Source: Streptomyces sp. Ru62
GTDB lineage: Bacteria; Actinomycetota; Actinomycetes; Streptomycetales; Streptomycetaceae
DNA length: 64,000 nt
Direction: 5' to 3'
Assembly (NCBI RefSeq): GCF_002920615.1
Contig: NZ_PQSU01000004.1
Span: 124,001 to 188,000 of the forward strand
Part shown: positions 1-7,594 of the stretch, one piece after another
How the letters are laid out: each line of letters opens with the position of its first letter
How positions within the stretch are numbered: position 1 is the first letter of the stretch
Program-made: the position numbers and the translations under genes
Notes under the pieces: model-generated
Databases searched by the model: none
What the model saw: only the letters and a program-made list of their open reading frames with translations
What the model was told of the DNA's origin: nothing

Positions 1-310
1 TGGAGCTGGCGCAGGTGCTCCTCGTTGTAGGCGGCGACGCCGGTGATGGACTGGGCGAGCCAGGACCAGGCGAAGACGGCGGCCATCACGAGACCCAGCG
101 AGCGGGCGTACATCCGCTGCCGCCAGCCCGTGGCGGCGGCCCAGCGCGGCGACTCCGGGCCGGCGTGCTCGCCGACCTTCTGGTCCCGGTCGCTCTCCAC
201 CCCGGCCTTGTGCAACTCCCACGGCCTGCCCGGCGAGGGTGAGCAGGAAGCCGGTGAAGAAGGCGAGCGTCAGGCTTGTTGTGCTTCAGGAAGCGGGTGT
301 GGCGGTTCAC
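1..310 (-). pseudogene. Decayed DUF6766-like membrane protein, cut by window edge
   Basis: Reading the minus strand from the GTG at 310 gives a short charged start (FLKHN). After a one-base shift comes a membrane helix (SLTLAFFTGFLLTLAGQAV), and after a second frame change comes a cytoplasmic segment (VESDRDQKVGEHAGPESPRW) and another helix containing GLVMAAVFAWSWLAQSITG, then AAYNEEHLRQL at the window edge. This alternation resembles what I recall of the DUF6766 family: two helix-loop repeats with a YNEEQL-like motif. The family normally has about 70 more residues between the two halves, so I infer an internal deletion plus at least one frameshift. The GTG start overlaps the stop of the upstream 27-codon gene (GTGA), so the two were once translationally coupled. 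The C-terminus lies outside the window. Confidence 0.6.
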
Positions 311-390
311 CGTCGCATCAGCCCCACGGCGGTGAAGTAGCCGAGCCCGCTGCCCACGGTCAGCAGGACCAGGGTGAACAGGGCGCGCAT
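307..390 (-). CDS. 27-aa single-pass membrane peptide
   Basis: A 27-codon ORF begins with ATG at 390 behind a G-rich Shine-Dalgarno stretch (about 401-406) and ends at 307. Residues 4-20 are almost entirely hydrophobic (for example LFTLVLLTVGSG), flanked by Arg2 and a C-terminal Arg-Arg. This is one predicted transmembrane helix with no other domain. Its stop overlaps the start of the DUF6766-like remnant and it follows another small gene closely, so it sits in the middle of a three-gene minus-strand set. It is the only member of that set without visible damage. Function is unknown; a membrane-partner role for the neighbour is a guess from coupling alone. Confidence 0.5.
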   Translation of the reverse strand: MRALFTLVLLTVGSGLGYFTAVGLMRR

Positions 391-397
391 GACCGGC

Positions 398-703
398 TCA
401 GCCCCCCTTCACCTTGCACTGGTACGGCTGCCCGGGCCGCGGCGCACAGCCCGCGGCGGTGACCAGTCAGCCGGCTGAGAAGGCGGACAGGAACAGGGTG
501 TCGCGGTCCAGGACGACCTGTGCCTGCCGGCCGTGGACCCGGACGGCGGACTGCTCGACCTCCTGCCGGGCCCGCGGGGCGAGCGCCGGCGCGGTCAGTC
601 CCGTACGCCTCCAGCACGGCAAGGAAACCTCCACGGGATCGGCGAAGCCGCTGCCGCACATCGTGGAACGGCACCCCCACCACCCCCGGCAGCCGCGCCG
701 CAC
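398..703 (-). pseudogene. Conserved small hypothetical gene with internal TGA
   Basis: The minus-strand frame reads EVEQSAVRVHGRQAQVVLD and DTLFLSAFSAG, meets a TGA at 469-467, then continues in the same frame for 22 codons (LVTAAGCAPRPGQPYQCKVK) to a stop at 400-398. The continuation keeps coding character and has two cysteines. The simplest reading is that a TGG tryptophan codon became TGA (FSAGW-LVTAAGC). Further upstream the natural reading frame changes between DPVEVSL and LEAYGTD, which suggests additional shifts. I recognise the pattern only as a small actinobacterial hypothetical protein, perhaps secreted or membrane-anchored. Decay of this gene and of the DUF6766-like remnant points to loss of the whole locus. 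No convincing start codon is visible. Confidence 0.5.
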
Positions 704-819
704 CCGGCACGGACAACCGGGCGTTCGGGCTAGCCGGCCAGGGGGGCGGGTGCGGGGGGCTCAGCCGGGCGGCCGAGGCCGGTGCAGGGTCCGAGCGGCG
801 CCCCGTCGGGCCCTCGGTG

Positions 820-2280
820 TCACGCCCGTTCCGCTGTGCCCACGACCTGGCGTACCTCCGGTGACCGCAGGCTCTCGGCTGTGCGTTCGGCGGTGCGGCG
901 GGCCCAGTGGCCGCTGGTCAGGAGGCCCAAGGTCAGGACGGCCAGGCCGCAGGCGGTGAGGATCCACCAGCCGGGGCGGGCCGCCGGGACGAACACCTGC
1001 CGGTACGGGGACGAGCCGATGCCGGAGGCCAGGACGGCGCCGACGACCGCGACACCGAGCGTCTGGCCCAGCTGCCGGCTGGTGGAGGCGACGGCGGCGG
1101 CGACACCGGCCTGGGTGCGCGGCATGCCGGAGACGGCCGTGTTGGTGATCGGCGCGTTCACGAAGCCGAAGCCGATGCCGAAGAGGACGTAGCCGAGGAA
1201 GAGGGTGGTGTCGGAGGTCTCCGCCTCGAACGCGGCGAACAGGACACCGCTCGCGGTCATCGCCGTGCCCGCCACCAGAAGCGGCAGCCGTGGGCCGCGG
1301 CTGCCGACCAGGCGGCCGGACAGCGGGGCGCACAGGAACGTCGGCAGGGCCATCGGGAGCATCCACAGGCCCGCGTGCAGGGCGTCCAGGCCGCGCACGT
1401 TCTGCAGGTACAGGGTGGACAGGAACAGGAAGCCGCCGAGGGCCGCGAACGCGCTGATCGCGATCACCGTGGCACCGCTGAACGGGGCCGAGCGGAAGAA
1501 GCGCAGGTCGATGAGGGGTTCGTCGCGGCGGGGCTCGTACCACAGGAGGGCCAGCAGCGCGGCCACGGCGAGCACGGCGAACGGCGTCACCGGGCCGGCG
1601 CCCGACTCCGGTGCCTCGATGATCGCGTACGTCAGCGATCCGAACAGCGCGATCACCAGCAGCTGTCCGACCGGGTCGGGGCGGCGGGCCTTGGGCGCGC
1701 GCGACTCGGGGACGAAGCGGAGGGTGAGCAGCAGGGCCGCGAGGCCGACCGGCAGGTTGACCCAGAAGATGGAGCGCCAGCTCACCGACTGCACCAGCAG
1801 TCCGCCGACCAGCGGACCCGCCGCCATGGAGATACCGACCACCGCGCCCCACACACCGATCGCGCGGGCGCGTTCCCGGGGGTCGGTGAAGGTGTTGGTG
1901 ATGATCGACATGGCGACCGGGTTGAGCATCGAGCCGCCCACCGCCTGGAGCATGCGGAAGACGATCAGCAGTTCCAGGTTCGGGGCGACGGAGCAGAGCG
2001 CGGAGCCGATGGTGAACACGACCAGGCCCGCCATGAAGACGCGTTTGCGGCCGATCCGGTCGGCCGTGGAGCCCGCCAGCATCAGCAGCGAGGCCAGGAC
2101 CAGCGTGTAGGCGTCGATCGTCCACTGCAGGCCGGAGGTGGTGGCGTGCAGGTCACGCTGCATGGAGGGGAGGGCCACGTTCAGGGCGGTGTTGTCGAGA
2201 CTCACGATCAGCAGGCTCATGCAGCAGATCAGGAGCACGAGCAGGCGTCGGCGAGGGCTCAGCTCTGGCATGCGTTCCAT
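820..2280 (-). CDS. MFS drug-resistance transporter, DHA2/EmrB-QacA type
   Basis: The product is 486 aa, the usual length for 14-helix proton-coupled drug exporters. Residues about 10-30 form the first helix, followed by SLDNTALNVALPSMQRDL, the typical DHA2 motif around helix 1. DRIGRKRVF (about 74-82) is MFS motif A in the loop between helices 2 and 3. GISMAAGPLVGG (about 150-161) is antiporter motif C in helix 5. Substrate cannot be read from sequence. ATG at 2280 is the farthest plausible start; Met4 is an alternative. No regulator is adjacent, but the 5' region has an AT-rich imperfect dyad. The gene ends close to the decayed locus at 1-703. Confidence 0.9.
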   Translation of the reverse strand: MERMPELSPRRRLLVLLICCMSLLIVSLDNTALNVALPSMQRDLHATTSGLQWTIDAYTLVLASLLMLAGSTADRIGRKRVFMAGLVVFTIGSALCSVAPNLELLIVFRMLQAVGGSMLNPVAMSIITNTFTDPRERARAIGVWGAVVGISMAAGPLVGGLLVQSVSWRSIFWVNLPVGLAALLLTLRFVPESRAPKARRPDPVGQLLVIALFGSLTYAIIEAPESGAGPVTPFAVLAVAALLALLWYEPRRDEPLIDLRFFRSAPFSGATVIAISAFAALGGFLFLSTLYLQNVRGLDALHAGLWMLPMALPTFLCAPLSGRLVGSRGPRLPLLVAGTAMTASGVLFAAFEAETSDTTLFLGYVLFGIGFGFVNAPITNTAVSGMPRTQAGVAAAVASTSRQLGQTLGVAVVGAVLASGIGSSPYRQVFVPAARPGWWILTACGLAVLTLGLLTSGHWARRTAERTAESLRSPEVRQVVGTAERA

Positions 2281-2294
2281 CGTACGCCGAACTC

Positions 2295-2313
2295 AATAGT
2301 GCGTCTAACTAAT
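2295..2313. promoter_or_regulatory. AT-rich imperfect dyad upstream of the MFS exporter
   Basis: AATAGT and ACTAAT face each other across 7 bases, an imperfect TAGT-N7-ACTA dyad, just upstream of the exporter start. AT-rich tracts are rare here, so this is the best candidate for the exporter promoter/operator. No regulator gene is adjacent. The call rests on position and symmetry only. Confidence 0.3.
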
Positions 2314-2446
2314 GAGTCATACATGGTCCCTGGGTGCCGGCGGGCGGCGCCGGCGGACGAGCCGCCCGGCGGGTGAGGGACAATGGGTGCTTGCCCAGTG
2401 TTCCCGTGTCCGCCCTGTGCCGTAGATCCGCCCCGGAGTCCTGACG

Positions 2447-3577
2447 ATGACCCACCCGCTCTCCATCGGCCCGCACGCCGTGACACCGCCCGTCGTGCTC
2501 GCACCCATGGCGGGGATCACCAATGCCCCCTTCCGCACCCTGTGCAGGGAGTTCAGCGGCGGCAAGGGGCTGTTCGTGAGCGAGATGATCACCACCCGGG
2601 CGCTGGTCGAGCGCAACGAGAAGACCATGCAGCTGATCAGGTTCGACCCGAGCGAGCAGCCGCGCTCCATCCAGCTGTACGGCGTCGACCCCGCGACCGT
2701 CGGCAAGGCCGTCCGCATGATCGCGGAGGAGGGCCTGGCCGACCACATCGACCTGAACTTCGGCTGCCCCGTGCCGAAGGTCACGCGCAAGGGCGGCGGG
2801 TCCGCGCTGCCGTACAAGCGGAACCTGCTGCGGGCGATCCTGCGCGAGGCGGTCAGCGGGGCCGGTGACCTGCCGGTGACCATGAAGATGCGCAAGGGCA
2901 TCGACGACGACCACATCACCTACCTCGACGCCGGCCGCATCGCCGTCGAGGAGGGCGTCACGGCCATCGCCCTGCACGGCCGCACCGCCGCCCAGCACTA
3001 CGGCGGCACCGCCGACTGGGACGCCATCGCGCGGCTGAAGGAGCACGTGCCGGAGATCCCCGTGCTCGGCAACGGAGACATCTGGTCGGCCGAGGACGCG
3101 CTGCGGATGGTGCGGGAGACCGGGTGCGACGGGGTGGTCGTGGGGCGCGGGTGCCTGGGGCGGCCCTGGTTGTTCGCTGACCTGGTCGCCGCGTTCGAGG
3201 GGCGGGACGACTTCCTGCGGCCCACGTTGCGGGAGGTCGCCGACGTCATGGTGCGGCACGCGACCCTGCTCGGGGAGTGGCTCGGTGACGAGTCCAAGGG
3301 CGTGGTCGACTTCCGCAAGCACGTCGCCTGGTACCTGAAGGGGTTCGCGGTCGGATCCGAGATGCGCAAGCGGCTCGCGATCACGTCGTCCCTCCAGGAG
3401 CTGCGGGCGGGGCTGGACGAGCTGGACCTGGACCAGGCGTGGCCGGTCGGGGCGGAGGGGCCGCGGGGGCGGACGTCCGGGAACAACCGGGTGGTGTTGC
3501 CGGACGGGTGGTTGAAGGATCCGTACGACTGTTCCGGGATCACCGAGGAAGCGGAACTCGACACGTCGGGTGGCTGA
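2447..3577 (+). CDS. dusB: tRNA-dihydrouridine synthase (DusB family)
   Basis: This 376-aa flavoenzyme reduces specific uridines in the D-loop of tRNA using FMN and NADPH. The TIM barrel starts with APMAGITNAPFR (19-30), the FMN-binding start of the Dus family. The signature NFGCPVPKVTRKGGG (104-118) carries the catalytic Cys107, and LHGRT (176-180) and GNGDIWS (208-214) are the later FMN/tRNA-binding loops. Length is slightly above the bacterial norm. The ATG at 2447 has GGAG about 9 bases upstream. It is transcribed away from the exporter and ends before a GC-rich hairpin. Confidence 0.96.
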   Translation: MTHPLSIGPHAVTPPVVLAPMAGITNAPFRTLCREFSGGKGLFVSEMITTRALVERNEKTMQLIRFDPSEQPRSIQLYGVDPATVGKAVRMIAEEGLADHIDLNFGCPVPKVTRKGGGSALPYKRNLLRAILREAVSGAGDLPVTMKMRKGIDDDHITYLDAGRIAVEEGVTAIALHGRTAAQHYGGTADWDAIARLKEHVPEIPVLGNGDIWSAEDALRMVRETGCDGVVVGRGCLGRPWLFADLVAAFEGRDDFLRPTLREVADVMVRHATLLGEWLGDESKGVVDFRKHVAWYLKGFAVGSEMRKRLAITSSLQELRAGLDELDLDQAWPVGAEGPRGRTSGNNRVVLPDGWLKDPYDCSGITEEAELDTSGG

Positions 3578-3579
3578 CC

Positions 3580-3602
3580 GTCCCCGGGGCTGCGCCCCGG
3601 AC
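3580..3602. terminator. GC-rich hairpin after dusB
   Basis: CCGGGGC and GCCCCGG face each other across TGC immediately after the dusB stop, with no U-tract. This is a common shape for Streptomyces terminators. dusB and the minus-strand sulfatase gene converge here, so it may serve both. The rest of the gap to 3717 holds further copies of GCCCCGGACCCC-type sequence and no gene. Confidence 0.5.
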
Positions 3603-3717
3603 CCCGCCAGGGACTCCGCCCCGGACCCCGGCCTCGCCCACCCACCACCCGACTCGGTCGGCCGGAAGGCGCCGCGCCCCGCTCGGTCGGCCGCGGTGCC
3701 GTGTCCCACGGGAGGTG

Positions 3718-5532
3718 TCAGTTCCTCTTCGGGTGGGGCGTCGAACCGTACGCCGTCAGGAAGCGGTCGCGGAAGGCGCTCATCTTCCATACCGGGGCGT
3801 CGTGCGCGGGGCGGAGCCCGTCCGTCCAGTTCCAGTCGGCGATCTTGTCCAGCATCCTGGGATCCTTGGCGACGATCGACACCGGCACGTCACGGCTGGC
3901 GTGGTTGCCGCTGACCCGGGCGATCGGCTGGTGGTCGCCCAGGAAGACCAGCACCGTGTCCTTGGTGCCGTACCGCTCCAGCCACTCGGTCAGCGCGGTC
4001 ACCGAGTACTGGACCGACTTGCCGTACTCCTCGCGGGACTTGGTGGTGTCGGCGATGACGTCGGCCGGCTTGTTCCCCGCCGCCTGGATGCCCTTGAAGA
4101 CCGAGCCGTCACCGAGCTGGTCCCAGCCCACCATCTTCGGGATGGGGGCCCAGGGCTGGTGGCTGGACGTCAGGATGAGCAGGGACATCCGTGCCTTGCC
4201 GGCGGCCGGCCGCTTGCTGTGCACCCGCTCCTGGTACTGCTGGAGGGCGTACTGGTCGGGCATGGTGGACCAGCTGAACTTCGGTCCCTGGTAGCCGAGT
4301 TGGAAGGCGTTGTAGACCTTGTCCAGGCCGTACCACTTCTGCTCCGGCCAGCCCTTCTGCACACCCGGCATGACCCCCACCGTGTCGAACGCGCCGGTCT
4401 TCTGGAACGCCTCCGTCAGGCTGAGGTGGTCGCTGGCCATCACCGTGCGGTAGCGCTGCTGATTGCTGATCCACAGGCCCGACATGGTGGTGGAGTGGCC
4501 CAGCCAGCTGCTGCCGCCGTAGGTCGCCGAGGTCAGCCAGCCGCTCTTGGCGTGGAAGCCGGCCTTGGCCAGGGCCTTGGTGCGGACGTCGAGCGTCCGG
4601 TCCACGCCGGGCGCCATGACCGGGTCCTCGATCGCGCTGCGGCCGTAGCTCTCGATGAAGGTGAAGATCACGTCCTTGCCGCGCAGGTCGGGCACCAGCT
4701 GACTGCCCGGTGTGTTCCCGAACGCGTCGACCCGGGCCACCTTCCGGAACTCCGCCTCGTCCTTCAGCGTGTCCGACACCCTGCGGGCCTGGGCCTTCAG
4801 CGCGGTCGCGGTGCGGTCCGAGGCGATCGGCACGCCCGCCACCTGGAGCCCGAGCGAGGAACAGGTGATCCAGACGACCCCGGCGACCAGGGTGCCGCGG
4901 GTCGCGGTGCCGGGGTGCCGGGCGAGGAGGTTGCTCAGCCGGACCATGGCCAGCGCCGGCAGCACGAGGAGCAGCAGGACGACCGCGACCAGTCCGGCCA
5001 CGGCAGCGAGGGTGGCCGTCCGCCCCAGGGAGTCCTCCAGATAAGACTCCGCGTCCCCGAACAGACCCCAGTCCAGTACGACGTTGAAGCTGCGGCCGAG
5101 GTACTGGTTGAACCCCATGTCCAGCGCGTTGAGCACGGTCATGGCCCCGAGCAGCACCCCGGACACCGCCGCCAGCACCACCCGGGGCCGCCGGGGCAGC
5201 GCGAGCAGCACGGCCGCCCCGATGACGGCCTCGCCGGGTATGCGGAAGAACTTCGCGGGCCCCAGCCGGACGACCGTGTTCGGCATCACCAGCGCGGCGA
5301 CGACCAGCGCGGCGGCGAGCACGGTGACGGTCACGGACAGGGCCCGTGCGACCTCCGGGTGTCCCTCCCGCCAGCGCCCGCGCCACGCCGACCATGCGGC
5401 CCAGGGGCGGCGGAACGTGCGTACGGCGGGTTCGGTGACCTCTTCGGCCACGCCCTCGGCAGAGGCATCGGCAGAGGCAGACTGGAGCGCGCTCATGCCT
5501 TCGGGTACGGCCCACGGGAAAGCACCGTTCAC
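3718..5532 (-). CDS. Membrane-anchored sulfatase / LtaS-like phosphotransferase
   Basis: The 604-aa protein has a charged N-terminus, about five transmembrane helices (roughly 66-83, 101-112, 117-133, 173-198, 213-235) and a C-terminal alkaline-phosphatase-fold domain outside the membrane. Motifs of the sulfatase/LtaS superfamily are visible: DVIFTFIESYGRSAIED (about 287-303) with the metal-binding Glu and the candidate nucleophile Ser, LTSSHQPW, and FLGDHQPI near 520. Such proteins transfer or hydrolyse phospho- or sulfo-groups of cell-envelope polymers. It could be a glycerolphosphate-type polymer enzyme rather than a true sulfatase. The start is uncertain: GTG at 5532 gives the longest product and ATG at 5496 is an alternative; neither has a well-spaced ribosome-binding site. 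Confidence 0.8.
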   Translation of the reverse strand: MNGAFPWAVPEGMSALQSASADASAEGVAEEVTEPAVRTFRRPWAAWSAWRGRWREGHPEVARALSVTVTVLAAALVVAALVMPNTVVRLGPAKFFRIPGEAVIGAAVLLALPRRPRVVLAAVSGVLLGAMTVLNALDMGFNQYLGRSFNVVLDWGLFGDAESYLEDSLGRTATLAAVAGLVAVVLLLLVLPALAMVRLSNLLARHPGTATRGTLVAGVVWITCSSLGLQVAGVPIASDRTATALKAQARRVSDTLKDEAEFRKVARVDAFGNTPGSQLVPDLRGKDVIFTFIESYGRSAIEDPVMAPGVDRTLDVRTKALAKAGFHAKSGWLTSATYGGSSWLGHSTTMSGLWISNQQRYRTVMASDHLSLTEAFQKTGAFDTVGVMPGVQKGWPEQKWYGLDKVYNAFQLGYQGPKFSWSTMPDQYALQQYQERVHSKRPAAGKARMSLLILTSSHQPWAPIPKMVGWDQLGDGSVFKGIQAAGNKPADVIADTTKSREEYGKSVQYSVTALTEWLERYGTKDTVLVFLGDHQPIARVSGNHASRDVPVSIVAKDPRMLDKIADWNWTDGLRPAHDAPVWKMSAFRDRFLTAYGSTPHPKRN

Positions 5533-5585
5533 GGAGGCCGGGCAAACACCTGGTCAACACGGCCGACGGCACGTCAGCGCCCTGA

Positions 5586-5622
5586 AGTGGCGCGGGGAAC
5601 TGCGCGAACCACCCCCACGAAC
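5586..5622. repeat. Dispersed Streptomyces intergenic repeat
   Basis: GTGGCGCGGGGAACTGCGCG followed by AACCACCCCCA matches the short GC-rich element I recall between many Streptomyces genes, with its internal GCGCGG/CTGCGC dyad. It lies between two minus-strand genes, downstream of the debranching operon, where it may act as a terminator. The rest of 5533-5656 shows no gene. Confidence 0.5.
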
Positions 5623-5656
5623 CCGCACCCGCCCCACAAGCGCCCCCCCCGCCCCC

Positions 5657-7594
5657 TCAGGCGCCCCCAACCGCCGTCAGCAAAGCGAGCGGCGCGGCGG
5701 CGGACCGGGCCCCCCGCCCGCACGCGTGCGGATACGGCACCGGCGCACCGTGCGCAGTACGCCCGTACCCCGCCAATACCTCCGGCAGCCGGTGCCCGCC
5801 CACCGTCGCCGCGTCGATCAGCGCATGCGCGACCGTACGGGCCTCGTCGTGCAGCCCGTACCGCGCCAGACCCAGGGCGATCAGCGCGTTGTCATGGGGC
5901 CAGACGGACCCCCGGTGGTAGGACAGCGGGTGGTACGCGGCCTGGCCGGAGGCCACCGTGCGGACACCCCAGCCCGAGAAGAAGTCCGGCTCCAGCAGCC
6001 GCCGGCCCACCACCTCGCCGTACTCCTTGTCCAGCAGCCCCGACCACAGCAGATGCCCGGCGTCGGACGCCAGCGCGTCGATCTGCCGGCCCTGTCCGTC
6101 CAGCGCCAGCGCCGGGAAGCACTGCTCCCGCATCCAGAAGTCCCGCTGGAAGCGGTCGCGGAGGTCGGCCGCCGCCTGTTCCAGCAGCGCGGCGTACGTC
6201 TCGTCGCCCCACACCGTGCGCGCCACCCCGGCCGTGCGGCGCAGCGCGTCGTAGGCGTAACCCTGGGCGCCCGCCGCCATCACCGCGCCGGTGGGCCGGG
6301 TGCCGTCGGCGCAGCAGATCGCGCCGGGGGAGTCCTTCCAGTTCTGGTTGGCGAGGCCGCCCTCGTCGGCGCGGTAGACGAGGTAGCCGCGCGAGGTCAG
6401 GCCGCCGTGGTCGAGCATCCAGCCGACGGCGGCCCGGGCGTGCGGCTCCAGGCGCCGGGCCGGCTCCGTGTCCCCGGTCCGCTCGACGTACGCGCCGAGC
6501 AGGATCAGGAACAGCGGGGTGGCGTCGACCGAGCCGTAGTAGCGGCCGAACGGCACCTGTCCGAAGTGGGCCAGCTCGCCGTGGCGTACCTCGTGCACGA
6601 TCTTGCCGGGCTGGGCGACCGGGGACCGGCCGGTTCCGGTGGCCTGGGCGGCGGCCAGGGCGAGGAGCGTGGCGGCGGCCGACCGGGGGTGGTACGGCAG
6701 GACGAACAGGGAGGTGAGGAGCGCGTCGCGGCCGAGCAGGGTGAGGAACCAGGGGGCACCGGCCGCCGGTACGCGCAGGTCCTCGCCGTCCGGTCCGGTG
6801 GCCGGGACCTGGAGCGCCGCCAGGTCGGCGAGGCCCCGGGCGCAGGCGGCGGCCAGCTCCGGCCAGCCGGTCGGGAAGGCCACGCCCTCCATGAACCGGG
6901 CCTCCTCCGCGAGGAGCTGTTCCTGCACGGCGGCGGGGTCGCGGGGTACGCGCAGGGCGCGCTTCTCGCCGTGCGGGCGGGCGATCACCCGCAGCAGCAG
7001 CTCGGTCGTGCCGTGGGGGGCGAGGTCGAGGGTCCACACCAGGCGGCGGGCACCGGTGCCCGTCTCCTCCACGGCGTCGGGGGCCGGGTCGGCCGTGATC
7101 GTCGTACAGGACCGCCACTCGGCGCGCCGGTAGGTGAACTCGATGCCGTCGGGGAGGACCTCGCGGGAGCGCAGGGCACCGGCCTTGGCGTAGGTGCGGT
7201 GGTCGGAGCGGAGTTCGAACTGGTCGGTGAAGTCGGCGTCGACGGTGAGCGCGAGCCGGGCAGTGGTGGGCACCGGACGGTTGCTGGTGACCTTGACGGA
7301 CTCCACGAACGAGCTGTCCCCGACGGCCTGTTCACGGAAGAGGGTGTATGCCGGGGGTTCCTGGCGGCCGCCGCGCGGAACCAGCACACAGCGGGTCTCG
7401 TCCCCGTCCGTGACCGGCGTGAGCACCTCGGGCACCGCGCCGTCGAGAGTGAGCTGCCAGCGGCTGAGGTGCCGGGCGTCCCGGACGAACAACCCGTCCG
7501 GGGAGCTGCCGCCCCGCACCCCGCTGATGTCGCCACGGTCGCCCACGGCGGCGAAGGTGGCGCCGTGCACGAGCAGATGATGCCGGTCCGTCAT
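5657..7594 (-). CDS. Amylo-alpha-1,6-glucosidase / glycogen-debranching-like enzyme
   Basis: The 645-aa protein has the two-part layout of GDE_N_bis plus six-hairpin glycosidases. The N-terminal beta-rich domain (about 1-230) starts with the typical VRDARHLSRWQLTLDG and carries EFTYRRAEW. The (alpha/alpha)6 catalytic domain (about 270-640) contains WFLTLLGRDALLTSLFVLP, YYGSVDATPLFLILLG, LANQNWKDSPGAI and HRGSVWPHDNALIALG, in which the Asp and Glu residues form the expected acid/base pair. It is expected to release glucose from oligosaccharide or polysaccharide branch points, probably in the cytoplasm since no signal peptide is seen. Its ATG overlaps the stop of the upstream glycosidase gene by four bases (ATGA), so the two are co-translated. 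A ROK regulator is divergent from the operon. Confidence 0.88.
   Translation of the reverse strand: MTDRHHLLVHGATFAAVGDRGDISGVRGGSSPDGLFVRDARHLSRWQLTLDGAVPEVLTPVTDGDETRCVLVPRGGRQEPPAYTLFREQAVGDSSFVESVKVTSNRPVPTTARLALTVDADFTDQFELRSDHRTYAKAGALRSREVLPDGIEFTYRRAEWRSCTTITADPAPDAVEETGTGARRLVWTLDLAPHGTTELLLRVIARPHGEKRALRVPRDPAAVQEQLLAEEARFMEGVAFPTGWPELAAACARGLADLAALQVPATGPDGEDLRVPAAGAPWFLTLLGRDALLTSLFVLPYHPRSAAATLLALAAAQATGTGRSPVAQPGKIVHEVRHGELAHFGQVPFGRYYGSVDATPLFLILLGAYVERTGDTEPARRLEPHARAAVGWMLDHGGLTSRGYLVYRADEGGLANQNWKDSPGAICCADGTRPTGAVMAAGAQGYAYDALRRTAGVARTVWGDETYAALLEQAAADLRDRFQRDFWMREQCFPALALDGQGRQIDALASDAGHLLWSGLLDKEYGEVVGRRLLEPDFFSGWGVRTVASGQAAYHPLSYHRGSVWPHDNALIALGLARYGLHDEARTVAHALIDAATVGGHRLPEVLAGYGRTAHGAPVPYPHACGRGARSAAAPLALLTAVGGA

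Noticed and set aside
3439..6717. A long plus-strand frame over the sulfatase and debranching genes
   Set aside because: No start signal or domain; covered by two convincing minus-strand genes.
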